From an uncultured Clostridia bacterium (lineage in GTDB: Bacteria; Bacillota; Clostridia; Christensenellales; CAG-917), in the NCBI GenBank assembly GCA_947589475.1, contig CANQBO010000011.1:1-57400 (forward strand): 57,400 bases of DNA, written 5' to 3'. The translations under genes and the position numbers were made by a program. The notes under the pieces were generated by a model. That model saw only the letters and a list, made by a program, of their open reading frames with translations. It made no database searches and was not told where the DNA came from. Shown in pieces: positions 17,148 to 26,833 of this stretch; position 1 is the stretch's first letter, and every line of letters begins with the position of its first letter.

Positions 17148-17645
<498 letters not shown>

Positions 17646-17669
17646 TCATTTCGAGATAAGTGTATTTTT

Positions 17670-19757
17670 TTATTCGTTTGCGACAGCCCCTGCGTCCGTA
17701 TTAAAGACAGCGTCCGCGGGAGCGTCGTTGCGCTCAAGATAAGTATACTTCATATTCGTGCCGTAAGGCATGAACACATGTCCGCCGCCCTCATAGAACT
17801 TGCCGTAAAACTCGATGTATTGCAGTCTGCAATTGTGCACGTACGCGCCGAGGGTGGATATGGCGATGTTGAATATATGTCCCACAAGGAATATGGGCAC
17901 GCAAATTATATAACCTATAGCGATGAGCGCGGACCCCTCGGGGAAGAAGCCGAGCACCACTTGACATATCTGATTGACGACAAGCGCGACGACGCTGCCG
18001 CTCAGCCCGAGACCGAAAAGCCTTGCGTAGCTCAAAATATCGGACAAAATGTTGACCCCGTCATACAACTTGCCAAAGCCGCCCAAGAAACCCGTGACCT
18101 TTTTCACGCCTTTCTTGCCGCGCATATTGCATACGGGTATCAATATGGCGCCGAGCGCCGCAAACGCTATGCCGACGTACTTTATCGCGGGGATATTTTT
18201 GAGGAAGAGCAAGCCCACCGCAAGCAAGATTATGCCCGTGAAGATGATGTACCACGTGCCTACCTCCGCAAACGCGTCGAGAGGACGCTTTTTGCGTATG
18301 AGGTTTATCGCGTTCATAAGCATGCCGACGACGATGTGCACAAAGCCCAGAGCAAATGAAATTCCGAGCAAGACGAGAGGTCCGTTGCCCTCGAGAGGTT
18401 TGACAAGCTGAATTTTTTCAAGGAAAGTGCCGGATATGTCCAGCCCGAACCAGCCGCCGAATATCGCGCCCCATATGACCGTGGAAATGCCGCCCATGCC
18501 TATGATGAGGAGCAGTCTGCCCTTGCCGGGCACGGGTTTTTTGATGAAATAGGTGAGAAGCCCGCCGATCGCGAGTATGAGTCCGTACGCCGCGTCCGCA
18601 AGCATCATGCCGAAAAGCAAAAAGTAGAAGAAGGACATGACGGGGTTGGGATCGAGGTCGGAGCCGTACTTCGGCGCGCTGTACATGTTGGTTATGTCCT
18701 GATACGGCGTGACGACGCGGTCGTTCTTGACGTAAGTCGGCACGACTTCGCCTTCCTCAGGCTCGCATATCTCATACGCGAATGCGTCCGAAACGCCGTC
18801 TATCGCCGCCTTCACCCTATCCTCGTCCTTAGCGGGGAGCCACGCCTCCATGACGAAACACGAGCCTGAATTCGCAAACCCGCCCAGAGTCTTGTCGCGC
18901 TCTATCATCACTTGATAATAGTCGTAAAGCGTCTTGAGATCGGCAATGTACATCTCCTTCACAAGCGCGCGGGTGATGAGATCCTCATACTCAAGCTCAA
19001 GCTCCGCAAGCTCCCGCTCAATCTCCTCTATGCACTGTATCGGCGACTTATCCCCCGAAAATCTCAGCGGAGTATAGTCCAGCTCCTGCAACTTTTTTTC
19101 CACTTCTTCGCGTATGCTCGCGTCCGCGATGAGCGCAAACGCCTGCACTTTGCCGATGTCGGGAAGCTGTATATCCATGAGAGGTTGCGCCTCGGCGTAT
19201 GCGGACAGCTCCCCCGCGCGTTGCGACGGCACGCAACCTATCATCATAAAGGTGCGCTTGCTGTCCGTATATTCGTCGTAAGGCTCTCTCAAAAACTTAA
19301 AGATCGCGTGCTCTTCCGCCTCCTGCGCCGCGCGGATCTTCTCCTGCTCGATCTCGCGCTGACGGCTTGAGATATTCTCAAGATCTGCGACATTCGCCAT
19401 AAGTTCGTCCTGTTTGCTCTCGATAGAGTCGAAATCGTCAAAGGACATGCGTACGATCTGCTTGACGGAAGGCGCCTTTATGGGCGTGTTGATGAAAGGC
19501 TGTTCGGACTTTTCCGTGCGCTTTGCGATGACCTCCGCCTTCTTCTTCTGATCCTTTAAAAACGAAAATGCGAAATCTATGCGGGAAAGATCGACCTTGA
19601 GTCGATCCACCCTCGAGGACGGACCCGTGCGAACGGTGTCGTCGATGTCTCTCGTCCGACAGGTCTCCACACATCTAAGGCGGTGTATCGCCTTGAGAAG
19701 TTTATCCTTGTACTCGCCGTGCCCGATAAGCACGAGCTTTTTCATTTCAACGATCAT
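17670..19757 (-). CDS. ntpI: V-type ATP synthase subunit I (a-type)
   Basis: A 695-aa stator subunit. The first ~360 residues are cytoplasmic with coiled coils (around DLENISSRQREIEQEKIRAAQEAEE). The C-terminal half has about seven to eight membrane helices carrying half-channels for the ion. MYSAPKYGSDLDPNPVMSFFYFLLFGMMLADAAYG-type segments and SYARLFGLGLSGSVVALVVNQ, with the essential Arg, are visible. The end has YIEFYGKFYEGGGHVFMPY. A second start at 19745 (MKKLVLIG) is possible. Confidence 0.95.
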   Translation of the reverse strand: MIVEMKKLVLIGHGEYKDKLLKAIHRLRCVETCRTRDIDDTVRTGPSSRVDRLKVDLSRIDFAFSFLKDQKKKAEVIAKRTEKSEQPFINTPIKAPSVKQIVRMSFDDFDSIESKQDELMANVADLENISSRQREIEQEKIRAAQEAEEHAIFKFLREPYDEYTDSKRTFMMIGCVPSQRAGELSAYAEAQPLMDIQLPDIGKVQAFALIADASIREEVEKKLQELDYTPLRFSGDKSPIQCIEEIERELAELELEYEDLITRALVKEMYIADLKTLYDYYQVMIERDKTLGGFANSGSCFVMEAWLPAKDEDRVKAAIDGVSDAFAYEICEPEEGEVVPTYVKNDRVVTPYQDITNMYSAPKYGSDLDPNPVMSFFYFLLFGMMLADAAYGLILAIGGLLTYFIKKPVPGKGRLLLIIGMGGISTVIWGAIFGGWFGLDISGTFLEKIQLVKPLEGNGPLVLLGISFALGFVHIVVGMLMNAINLIRKKRPLDAFAEVGTWYIIFTGIILLAVGLLFLKNIPAIKYVGIAFAALGAILIPVCNMRGKKGVKKVTGFLGGFGKLYDGVNILSDILSYARLFGLGLSGSVVALVVNQICQVVLGFFPEGSALIAIGYIICVPIFLVGHIFNIAISTLGAYVHNCRLQYIEFYGKFYEGGGHVFMPYGTNMKYTYLERNDAPADAVFNTDAGAVANE

Positions 19758-19812
19758 AAATTTCGATGACTTTTATGGTTTTATTTTATAATTGGGTTTA
19801 TATTGCCTATAT

Positions 19813-20148
19813 CTATATTTTATATTGCGCGATCAAACTCGCGACGACTGCGTCCGCCGCCTCTTCGACCGCGGAGTTCTTGTTTTCGATAAGCTCCTTC
19901 GCGGCATTTTCGCCCTTCTTCATGAGAGCGTCCCTTCTTTCGGCGGCGCGAGAAGCGGTGTCAAGTTGAGCCTGACGTTTCAGCTCCTTGAGTCTCTGCT
20001 TGTTTTCCGCCCTCATCTTGTCCGCCTCGGCTTCGGCGGCAAGCACGCGCTCCTTAGCCTGCTGTCTTGCTTGCTCGATCATCATATCCGCGTTCTCTTC
20101 AGCCGCGCGAACATCTCTCATTACATCGTCGATTATGCTCTCTTTCAT
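19813..20148 (-). CDS. ntpH: V-type ATPase stator-type coiled-coil protein (NtpH/AhaH-like)
   Basis: A 111-aa almost entirely helical, charged protein with heptad-like Ala/Glu/Lys/Arg repeats (QARQQAKERVLAAEAEADKMRAE). The C-terminal EAADAVVASLIAQYKI resembles the G/H stator subunits. Its position ahead of ntpI is that of NtpH/AhaH. It overlaps the rpiB stop by 4 bases. Identification rests on composition and position more than on specific residues. Confidence 0.75.
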   Translation of the reverse strand: MKESIIDDVMRDVRAAEENADMMIEQARQQAKERVLAAEAEADKMRAENKQRLKELKRQAQLDTASRAAERRDALMKKGENAAKELIENKNSAVEEAADAVVASLIAQYKI

Positions 20149-20597
20149 TTGAAATTCTCGTCCTCGATATCGGATATTATGTCAAGGCGTCTTTGATGTC
20201 TGCCGCCCTCGTACTCGGCGGTATACCACGTCCTCACGATATCCTCCGCCTCGTCCTCGCTTATCACCCTGCCGCCGAGCGCAATGATGTTTGCGTTGTT
20301 GTGGTTTTTGGTAAGCTTCGCCATATAGGTGTTTGTTACGACTGCGGCGCGCACGCCCTTGACCTTGTTTGCCGCAATGGAAATGCCTATGCCCGTGCCG
20401 CACATCACGACCCCGAGATCGCATTCGCCCGACGCGACCGCCTCGCCCACCTTGAGACCGTATACGGGATAATCGACCGAAACGTCCGCGCTGTTCGTCC
20501 CAAAGTCCACGACCTCCGCGCCCAACTCCTCGAGCGTTTTTATGACCCGCGCCTTGAGCGCATACCCGCCGTGATCGCATCCTATGCCGACCTTCAT
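20145..20597 (-). CDS. rpiB: Ribose-5-phosphate isomerase B
   Basis: A 150-aa RpiB/LacAB-family isomerase that interconverts ribose 5-phosphate and ribulose 5-phosphate in the pentose phosphate pathway. MKVGIGCDHGGYALK, the active-site Cys loop GVVMCGTGIGISIAANKVKG, and HNNANIIALGGRVIS are diagnostic. It is the first gene of the V-ATPase transcription unit. RBS GGAGGAAAT lies before ATG 20597, and a near-consensus promoter is at 20623-20651. Its linkage with ntp genes is probably only operonic. Confidence 0.95.
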   Translation of the reverse strand: MKVGIGCDHGGYALKARVIKTLEELGAEVVDFGTNSADVSVDYPVYGLKVGEAVASGECDLGVVMCGTGIGISIAANKVKGVRAAVVTNTYMAKLTKNHNNANIIALGGRVISEDEAEDIVRTWYTAEYEGGRHQRRLDIISDIEDENFK

Positions 20598-20622
20598 ATC
20601 GATTTCCTCCGCTTTTCCAGAT

Positions 20623-20651
20623 ATTATACATCATAGCGCAAAAAATTGCAA
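20623..20651 (-). promoter_or_regulatory. Promoter of the rpiB-ntp-FNT operon
   Basis: On the minus strand TTGCAA (20646-20651), 17-bp spacer, TATAAT (20623-20628), about 26 bases before ATG 20597. Confidence 0.8.
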
Positions 20652-20741
20652 GCATAATAAATTTCCCCACCGCACTGTTTACTGCCTTCTCGCATTAAAT
20701 TTTCTTTATATCCGATTATCCTCAATCATTTTTGATTTCTA

Positions 20742-20771
20742 TTGACAAACGGGGGCATTTTATTGTATCAT
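20742..20771 (+). promoter_or_regulatory. Promoter of pckG
   Basis: TTGACA (20742-20747), 18-bp spacer, TATCAT (20766-20771). The leader to ATG 20897 is about 120 bases with no hairpin I can identify as a switch. A second TATACT box near 20794 could give another start. Confidence 0.6.
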
Positions 20772-20896
20772 TTTTCGGGTTTGGGAAATAGAAATATACT
20801 GTGTACATCCGCTCTTAAGGTTTGTACAAAAAAATATGCGGTATAAAATTTCTCGGACCTTTCGGGACGATTTAATTTTTTAGGAGGAAACTAAAA

Positions 20897-22666
20897 ATGA
20901 AATTTAAAAGCAAAGGCGTAGAAAGCTTTGTGCAAGACAGCGTCGAGCTTTGTCAGCCCGACAAAGTCGTGCTTATCGACGGCAGCGAGGAGCAACTCGA
21001 GGCTCTGCGCGCCGAAGCCGTTGCGACGGGCGAGATGATCAAGCTAAACGAGAAGCTTCTCCCCGGATGCTATCTGCACCGCACGCTTCCAAACGACGTT
21101 GCGCGCGTTGAGGGACGCACCTTCATCTGCACCGAAAAGCAGGAGACGGCGGGACCCACCAACAACTGGATCCAAAAGGACGAGGCGTACAAGATCTTGC
21201 GCGACATCTATCGCGGCGCGATGAAGGGACGCACCATGTACGTCATTCCCTACTCCATGGGCGCTGTAGGCTCGCCTTTCTCAAAGATAGGCATCGAGCT
21301 TACGGACTCCATCTATGTCGTGCTGAACATGGCGATCATGACCCGCGTGGGACAGAAAGTGCTCGATCAACTCGGCGCAAGCGACGATTTCGTGCGCGGT
21401 CTGCACTCAAAGGCGGACGTCGATCCCGAAAAGCGCTACATCTGTCAGTTCCCCGAGGACAACACCATAATGTCCGTCAACTCGGCATACGGCGGAAACG
21501 TCCTGCTGGGCAAGAAGTGCTTCGCTCTGCGCATAGCCTCCTATCAAGGCTGGCATGAAGGCTGGATGGCGGAACATATGCTCATCCTCGGTCTCGAGAA
21601 GCCCAACGGCGAAACAAAATACATCGCGGCGGCATTCCCGTCCGCATGCGGCAAGACCAACCTCGCCATGCTCATTCCTCCCGAAGAGTTTGCGAAGAAG
21701 GGTTATAAGATCCACACCGTCGGCGACGACATCGCGTGGATAAGAGTGGGCAAAGACGGCAGACTGTACGCGATAAACCCCGAAAACGGCTTCTTCGGAG
21801 TCGCTCCCGGCACAAACAGCAAGTCCAACCCCAACGCGCTCGCTTCCACAAGGAAGAACACCATATTCACAAACGTCTGCCACAACCTCGAAAACAATAC
21901 CGTCTGGTGGGAAGGTCTCGACAAGAACCCCCCGAAGAAGGCTATCGATTGGCAAGGACAGCCGTGGGGCGAGGAGCAACAGGCTCAAGGCATAAAGGGC
22001 GCGCATCCGAATTCCCGTTTCACCGCGCCGACGATAAACTGCCCCTGCCTCTCCGATCAATTCGAAAACCCCGAGGGCGTGCCTCTTGACGCGATCATCT
22101 TCGGCGGGCGCCGCGCAAAGACGGCTCCGCTCGTATACGAAGCGAGAGATTGGAATCACGGCGTATTTGTCGGCTCCATAATGGCGTCCGAGACAACAGC
22201 CGCCGCGTCGGGCGCGGTGGGCGTCGTGCGCCGCGATCCTATGGCGATGCTCCCCTTCTGCGGCTATCATATGGCGGACTACTTCGCGCATTGGATAGAG
22301 ATGGGCAAGAAGGTCGCGCATCAACCGAAGATCTTCAACGTCAACTGGTTCCGTACGGACGACGAGGGTCACTTCCTGTGGCCGGGCTTCGGCGACAATA
22401 TGCGCGTGCTTGACTGGATCATCCGCCGCTGCGAGGGCACGGCAAAGGCAGTCGAAACTCCCATCGGCTATGTTCCCGATCCCGCCGACATCAACATCAA
22501 CGGCCTCGATATGACAGAGGAAGACATCGCAAACCTGCTCACAGTCGACAAACAGCTGTGGAGAGAGGACGCCGAAGGCATAGAGGAATTCTACAAAAAG
22601 TTCGGCGACAAACTCCCCAAAGAGTTGCGTAAAGAGCTTGACACTCTAAAAGAAAACCTCAAATAG
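20897..22666 (+). CDS. pckG: Phosphoenolpyruvate carboxykinase (GTP)
   Basis: A 589-aa GTP-dependent PEP carboxykinase interconverting oxaloacetate plus GTP with PEP plus CO2. The kinase-1a P-loop is FPSACGKTNLAML (with the active-site Cys of the GTP class) at about residue 250, and kinase-2/metal residues lie in HTVGDDIAWIRVG. SNPNALASTRKNTIFTNVC and the C-terminal NVNWFRTDDEGHFLWPGFGDN are family-specific. Strong RBS TAGGAGGAAA before ATG 20897. The gene stands alone with its own promoter and terminator. With malic enzyme and fumarase in this window it forms a C4/PEP node and can supply PEP to the shikimate pathway. Confidence 0.97.
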   Translation: MKFKSKGVESFVQDSVELCQPDKVVLIDGSEEQLEALRAEAVATGEMIKLNEKLLPGCYLHRTLPNDVARVEGRTFICTEKQETAGPTNNWIQKDEAYKILRDIYRGAMKGRTMYVIPYSMGAVGSPFSKIGIELTDSIYVVLNMAIMTRVGQKVLDQLGASDDFVRGLHSKADVDPEKRYICQFPEDNTIMSVNSAYGGNVLLGKKCFALRIASYQGWHEGWMAEHMLILGLEKPNGETKYIAAAFPSACGKTNLAMLIPPEEFAKKGYKIHTVGDDIAWIRVGKDGRLYAINPENGFFGVAPGTNSKSNPNALASTRKNTIFTNVCHNLENNTVWWEGLDKNPPKKAIDWQGQPWGEEQQAQGIKGAHPNSRFTAPTINCPCLSDQFENPEGVPLDAIIFGGRRAKTAPLVYEARDWNHGVFVGSIMASETTAAASGAVGVVRRDPMAMLPFCGYHMADYFAHWIEMGKKVAHQPKIFNVNWFRTDDEGHFLWPGFGDNMRVLDWIIRRCEGTAKAVETPIGYVPDPADININGLDMTEEDIANLLTVDKQLWREDAEGIEEFYKKFGDKLPKELRKELDTLKENLK

Positions 22667-22681
22667 ATCATAATTTCGAAA

Positions 22682-22717
22682 AGCGTCCGCCGCTCATCAA
22701 GCGACGGGCGTTTTTTT
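22682..22717 (+). terminator. Terminator of pckG
   Basis: GC-rich hairpin GCGTCCGCCGCT...AGCGACGGGCG followed by T7. Confidence 0.85.
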
Positions 22718-22902
22718 GTACATTTTAAAGGGAGGTCTTGTGCCGTGCGGGAACCCATGCCACAACTTGTTGTGTACAAAATAAATTTGTTGATTTATGC
22801 TTGATTATGCGCCCCGAATGCTGTTAAGATAGAAGTCCGCGCGGGTCCGTATTCCGTAAGGCGTTCGGCGGCGCGGCAGTTTTCAAACGATCGGAAAAAT
22901 AT

Positions 22903-23445
22903 ATGGGCGGCAAACAATCTCAAACTCCGATACTTCCTTCCGACAGCAAGATACAAAAGCTTGTGATACTTTTCGTATTCGACAAGATGTCCATTCCCAT
23001 CACGGAGGACACCCTTCTCGACATATGCACGTCGGAAAACGAGTGGTTGCCATATATGGAGTGCAAACAGTATCTCTCGGAGCTGCTGGATACAAACCTG
23101 CTCTACCGTGTGCCGAAGAGCGAGCTTCTCAACATCACGCAGGACGGAGTCGGGTGCCTAAGCCTTTTCTATGCCCGCATCCCCTCCTCGCTCAGGGACA
23201 ACATCTCGGACTACGTAAACGAAAACAGGATGCGCTACAAAAAGCGGCAATCATATTTTTCGGACTACTCCAAAAACTCGGACGGCACCTACACCGTCAT
23301 ATTGAGGATAAACACGGAATACTCCACTCTCATGGAGCTGAAACTTGTCGTCGCAAGCCCTCAACACGCAAAATACATCTACAAGAGCTGGGTGGACAAA
23401 GCGTCATCTATTTACGCCCAACTGCACGACAGCCTTCTTGAGTGA
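22903..23445 (+). CDS. DUF4364 family protein
   Basis: A 180-aa protein of the Clostridia-typical DUF4364 family. The N-terminal half (KIQKLVILFVFDKMSIPITEDTLLDI, then YLSELLDTNLL) resembles a winged-helix DNA-binding domain. The C-terminal half (DGTYTVILRINTEYSTLMELKLVVAS) is a small alpha/beta domain. Function is unknown; a transcription factor role is a guess from the fold. A possible promoter (TTGATT, 18 bp, TAAGAT) lies upstream near 22800-22830. The gene ends right before an element B terminator. Confidence 0.82.
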   Translation: MGGKQSQTPILPSDSKIQKLVILFVFDKMSIPITEDTLLDICTSENEWLPYMECKQYLSELLDTNLLYRVPKSELLNITQDGVGCLSLFYARIPSSLRDNISDYVNENRMRYKKRQSYFSDYSKNSDGTYTVILRINTEYSTLMELKLVVASPQHAKYIYKSWVDKASSIYAQLHDSLLE

Positions 23446-23610
23446 AAACCCGTGGGCTTATGCGCTCACACCCTATGCGGGGTTCCACCCCACTCCCCGG
23501 CAAAGGGCGATTTGCCCTTTGGGTCCCAAGCTAAAAACGCGAGCTAGGCAATTACTTGCCGTCGCTCGCGTTTTTTGATTGTCTGCAAGTGCCAAACTCC
23601 TGCATGAGAA
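23446..23610 (+). repeat. Element B copy: 3' trailer and terminator of the DUF4364 gene
   Basis: Begins within 5 bases of the stop. GTGGGCTTATGCGCTCAC, GGCAAAGGGCGATTTGCCC, GGGTCCCAAGCTAAAAACGC, the stem CGCGAGC...GCTCGCG with inner GGCAAttacTTGCC, T6, then GTGCCAAACTCCTGC. The rest of 23611-23878 has a TGTCCGAG unit and no gene. Confidence 0.78.
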
Positions 23611-23651
23611 TTTGATTTTTGCGTTTGCCTTGTCCGAGTGTCTATTTATTG

Positions 23652-23690
23652 TAACCCCCACCACCGTGCAAAGCGCGATGGCGGAGTCCC
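23652..23690 (-). repeat. Degenerate element A core
   Basis: AACCCCCACCACCGTGC...GCGGAGTCCC. Only one block is intact; the GCCTCCCCC block has decayed to GGAGTCCC. Confidence 0.5.
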
Positions 23691-23878
23691 GACCTATAAT
23701 AAAAGTTTGTCCTATCTTACTTACACACGCCGTCCGCAGTGTCCGCGTTTTCGCACTTTTTATGCCGTATTTCTATCTTTACATTGAAAAAAGTATTCTA
23801 ATTTTAGGCAGTTTTTAGAGAAGTATTTCAAAAAGTGCTAAAATTTAGAATACTTTTTGTTGAAGTTTTACAAAAATA

Positions 23879-24310
23879 TTACTGTTTACTTACAAAATAC
23901 TCAATTGCCTCGCGATAGCCTTTAAAACCTTTCCCCGCAATGCAAAGCTCCGCATAAAGTCCTATGTAGGACGTCTTTCTGAAGTCCTCGCGCGCGTTTA
24001 TGTCCGTGAGGTGCACCTCTACAGTGGGGATCGCCACCGCCTTGAGCGCGTCAAGTATGGCGACGGACGTATGAGTGTACGCGCCCGCGTTTATTATTAT
24101 TCCGTCAAACTTTCCGTAGGCTTTTTGAATGAATTCCACGATCTTCCCTTCATGGTTGGACTGTTTCAACACGACCTTTACGCCCAACTCTTTCGCGCAA
24201 TCGCGAATATACTTTTCAAGCGCGGAAAAACTTTCCTCGCCGTACAATTCTTTCTCGCGTATGCCGAGCATGTTGAGATTTACCCCGTTTATCACAAGCA
24301 ACTTTTTCAT
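23879..24310 (-). CDS. aroQ: 3-dehydroquinate dehydratase, type II
   Basis: A 143-aa type II dehydroquinase, third step of the shikimate pathway (3-dehydroquinate to 3-dehydroshikimate). NGVNLNMLGIREKELYG carries the active-site loop Arg and Tyr; IINAGAYTHTSVAILDAL and VEVHLTDINARE hold the catalytic His and substrate-binding residues. Last gene of the aromatic operon; it overlaps the aroE-aroK stop by 4 bases. Confidence 0.95.
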   Translation of the reverse strand: MKKLLVINGVNLNMLGIREKELYGEESFSALEKYIRDCAKELGVKVVLKQSNHEGKIVEFIQKAYGKFDGIIINAGAYTHTSVAILDALKAVAIPTVEVHLTDINAREDFRKTSYIGLYAELCIAGKGFKGYREAIEYFVSKQ

Positions 24311-25554
24311 TTTTCCAGCTCCTTTAGAATACTTTCCACCGCATTCTCGACATCGGCGTCGTTATATGCGCAGATGTCGGCTATGCTCTCGTAAAGCGGT
24401 TTTCTTTTCTCGTACAGCTCCGCCACCCTGCTCGCGTTCGTAGAGAGCGGTCTGCCGTCGAGAGGAAGCGAGGATACGTCCCTCTTCAAAAACACCGCTC
24501 TGCCGTTGGACCTCATATAAAATCTGTTCTCTTCGTCGAGGACCGCCCCGCCGCCCGTAGCGATGACCGCGCCGAGTCTCATGCAACACTCCTTGAGCGC
24601 GGCTTTTTCCAACTCTCTGAATTTGGCCTCGCCGTCCTCGGCGAATATTGTCGGAATGTCCTTTCCCGCCGCCTTCACGACCTGCGCGTCCGTATCGTAA
24701 AACTCTTTGCCGAGCGCCTTCGCGAGCGCTCTGCCCACCGTAGTCTTTCCCGCGCCCGCCATGCCGACAAGCACGACGTTTTGCCTCGTCCTCATAAGCC
24801 CGCGGCATACCCTCTCGCTTTCCGTCTCGCCCGAGAAAGCCTCGTCATCGCCCGCAAAAAAGATGTTGTGCGCAAGTCTCGCCTGCTCCACGAGCATATC
24901 AAGCCCGTTTGCCGCCTTTATGCCGCGCGCCCTTGCCTCGAGCACGATGAGCGTGCAGAGTGGATTGTATATCGCGTCGAAAATTCCCTCGAGCGCGGGA
25001 TAGTGGGATATATCGAGGGGACGCGCATACGAGGACGGCATCATTCCTACGGGCGTGGTGTTGATGATGACCTCAACGTCGCGAAGGGCGTAACAATTGT
25101 CATAGTTCAGGCTCCCGCTTCTCGACACCACGTCTATGCGCCGAGCGCCCTCCTTCCCGCAAAGATACTTTGCCGTATGCGAGGTGCCTCCGCTCCCCAA
25201 GATGAGCACGTTTTTGCCGCTCAAGCTTATCCCCGCCCTGTCGAGAGCATACTTCATGCCTTCGACGTCGGTGTTGTAGCCAAAAAGCCTCCCGTCCCTT
25301 TCGACGACCGTATTGACCGCCCCGACCTCGCGCGCCGTCTCGCTCACCTCATCGAGCAAGGGCATCACCGCTTGCTTATAGGGGATGGTGACGTTGTAGC
25401 CGTCATAGCTTCTGCTCTTCACAAACTCCTCGAGTGCGCGCTCGTCCGCAAGCTCCTCCACGCGGTAATCCTTCGCGCCGAGAGCCTTGTGTATCTCGGG
25501 AGAGAGCGTATGCGGCAAACTTTTGCCTATGACGCAAAGTACTCTCTTCATCAT
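24307..25554 (-). CDS. aroEK: Shikimate dehydrogenase fused to shikimate kinase
   Basis: A 415-aa bifunctional protein for two consecutive shikimate steps. Residues ~1-250 are AroE: GKSLPHTLSPEIH, the catalytic Lys in YNVTIPYKQAV, Asp in YNTDVEGM, and the NADP loop LILGSGGTSHT. Residues ~260-415 are AroK: P-loop VGMAGAGKTTVG, Asp in FYDTDAQV, ATGGGAVL and DGRPLS. AroE reduces 3-dehydroshikimate to shikimate and AroK phosphorylates it, so the fusion joins successive enzymes. It overlaps pheA (ATGATGA) and aroQ, hence translational coupling. I see no premature stop or lost key residue. Confidence 0.95.
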   Translation of the reverse strand: MMKRVLCVIGKSLPHTLSPEIHKALGAKDYRVEELADERALEEFVKSRSYDGYNVTIPYKQAVMPLLDEVSETAREVGAVNTVVERDGRLFGYNTDVEGMKYALDRAGISLSGKNVLILGSGGTSHTAKYLCGKEGARRIDVVSRSGSLNYDNCYALRDVEVIINTTPVGMMPSSYARPLDISHYPALEGIFDAIYNPLCTLIVLEARARGIKAANGLDMLVEQARLAHNIFFAGDDEAFSGETESERVCRGLMRTRQNVVLVGMAGAGKTTVGRALAKALGKEFYDTDAQVVKAAGKDIPTIFAEDGEAKFRELEKAALKECCMRLGAVIATGGGAVLDEENRFYMRSNGRAVFLKRDVSSLPLDGRPLSTNASRVAELYEKRKPLYESIADICAYNDADVENAVESILKELEK

Positions 25555-26690
25555 AGCTCCTCATACGCGCCCAAAAACTCGAAGCTGTCCGTCTCGCCCG
25601 CGATGTCCGCGAGCAAATTCTGCACTTCGGGAGAGGTTATCTTCGCCTCGAAGTCGAAGTAGAACTTAAATTCAAACGGGCTGTCCGGGATGGGGCGGGA
25701 CTCGAGTTTTGTCAAATTCAGTCCCAGAGTCGAGAATTTGTTCAAAATCCTGTTCAGACTACCCGCCTCGTGCGCGAGGCTGACGGCGATCGAGATCTTG
25801 TTTGCGTTTTGATATGCGCGAAGTTTGTCGGAAATCGCGATAAAGCGCGTAAAGTTGTTTTTATTGTCGTTTACGCCCTCCCTCAATATGTCGAGACCGT
25901 AAATGCCCGCGCACTCGCGCGAGGCTATGCATGCGACGTCCCGCCTGTCGCTTGCCGCGACCGTCTTTGCGGCAAGCGCTGTGTTGTCGCATCTTGTGAT
26001 CTTGACGTCGCCAAGCGCGGCGATCATTTCCTTGCACTGCGATATAGCCTGATCGTGGGATATTATTTCCTTGACGTCCTCGACTTTGACGCCGTGCTTC
26101 GCCAGCAAATAGTGCTTTACTCTCAGCTTTATACTGCGCGCGATGTAAAAGCGATGTTTTCGCATAAGGTCATACACATAGGTCACGCTTCCCGCCGTAC
26201 TGTTTTCGATGGGCAATATGCCGAAGTCGCAAAACCCTTTTTCCACCGCCTGAAACACACCGTCCCAATTTTTGAAGCAGGATATGGACGATATGGGAAT
26301 GAGCGCGTCCGCCGCGATACAGCTGTACGCCCCGGGGACGCCTTGACACGCCGCCGTCGCCTCTATGGGGAAGGGCACGACCCCGCCCTCTATCGCCGCG
26401 CGTATGTCGTCTTTGACGGGGGACGGCACGTCGAGCACGGAATATTGATAGGCTTTGCTCGTCTCAAACAACGTCTCGAAAAGCTGTTTCCCGTACAGCT
26501 TGACCTCCGCGGGCAAAGTCGCCGTAACGCGGTTGACGATCTCTTTCTCGCGCAAAACGTTGACAAGGGGCAACCCCGCTTTTCTCTTTTCCTCCGCGAT
26601 GAGCCGCGCCAACTCCATACGCCTCTTGTACAGCGCCGCAAGCTTGTCGTCCACTTCGTCTATGCTATTGCGTATCTCGTCGATGTCCAT
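25551..26690 (-). CDS. pheA: Chorismate mutase-prephenate dehydratase with ACT domain (P-protein)
   Basis: A 379-aa three-domain enzyme for phenylalanine. Residues ~1-88 are an AroQ-type chorismate mutase (IDEVDDKLAALYKRRMELARLIAEEKR). Residues ~105-285 are prephenate dehydratase (GVPGAYSCIAADAL, DFGILPIENSTAGSV, and the TRF motif in NNFTRFIAIS). Residues ~295-375 are an ACT regulatory domain with LESRPIPDSPFEFKFY, whose ESRP motif binds Phe in relatives. Feedback inhibition by Phe is expected. About 143 bp separate it from aroC upstream, including a palindrome. Confidence 0.95.
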   Translation of the reverse strand: MDIDEIRNSIDEVDDKLAALYKRRMELARLIAEEKRKAGLPLVNVLREKEIVNRVTATLPAEVKLYGKQLFETLFETSKAYQYSVLDVPSPVKDDIRAAIEGGVVPFPIEATAACQGVPGAYSCIAADALIPISSISCFKNWDGVFQAVEKGFCDFGILPIENSTAGSVTYVYDLMRKHRFYIARSIKLRVKHYLLAKHGVKVEDVKEIISHDQAISQCKEMIAALGDVKITRCDNTALAAKTVAASDRRDVACIASRECAGIYGLDILREGVNDNKNNFTRFIAISDKLRAYQNANKISIAVSLAHEAGSLNRILNKFSTLGLNLTKLESRPIPDSPFEFKFYFDFEAKITSPEVQNLLADIAGETDSFEFLGAYEEL

Positions 26691-26788
26691 ATTTCACTCT
26701 CCCGAATTTATTTTTTGTATTAAGGCGTCGAAATTTAATAACTCCTATCCTTTTATTTCGCTTTTTTTTGGTTTTATTTTTATTGTTG

Positions 26789-26804
26789 TTAAGATATATC
26801 TTAA
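26789..26804. promoter_or_regulatory. Perfect 16-bp palindrome between aroC and pheA
   Basis: TTAAGATATATCTTAA in the 143-bp gap. It could be an operator or an AT-rich chance palindrome. No good -35/-10 pair was found beside it. Confidence 0.35.
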
Positions 26805-26833
26805 ATATGTCGAATTTATTTCGTCCTATCGTT

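Noticed and set aside
23446..23878. tRNA or small protein gene between the DUF4364 and aroQ genes
   Set aside because: The hairpins belong to element B and lack a cloverleaf or TTCGANNC arm; the short frames have no RBS.
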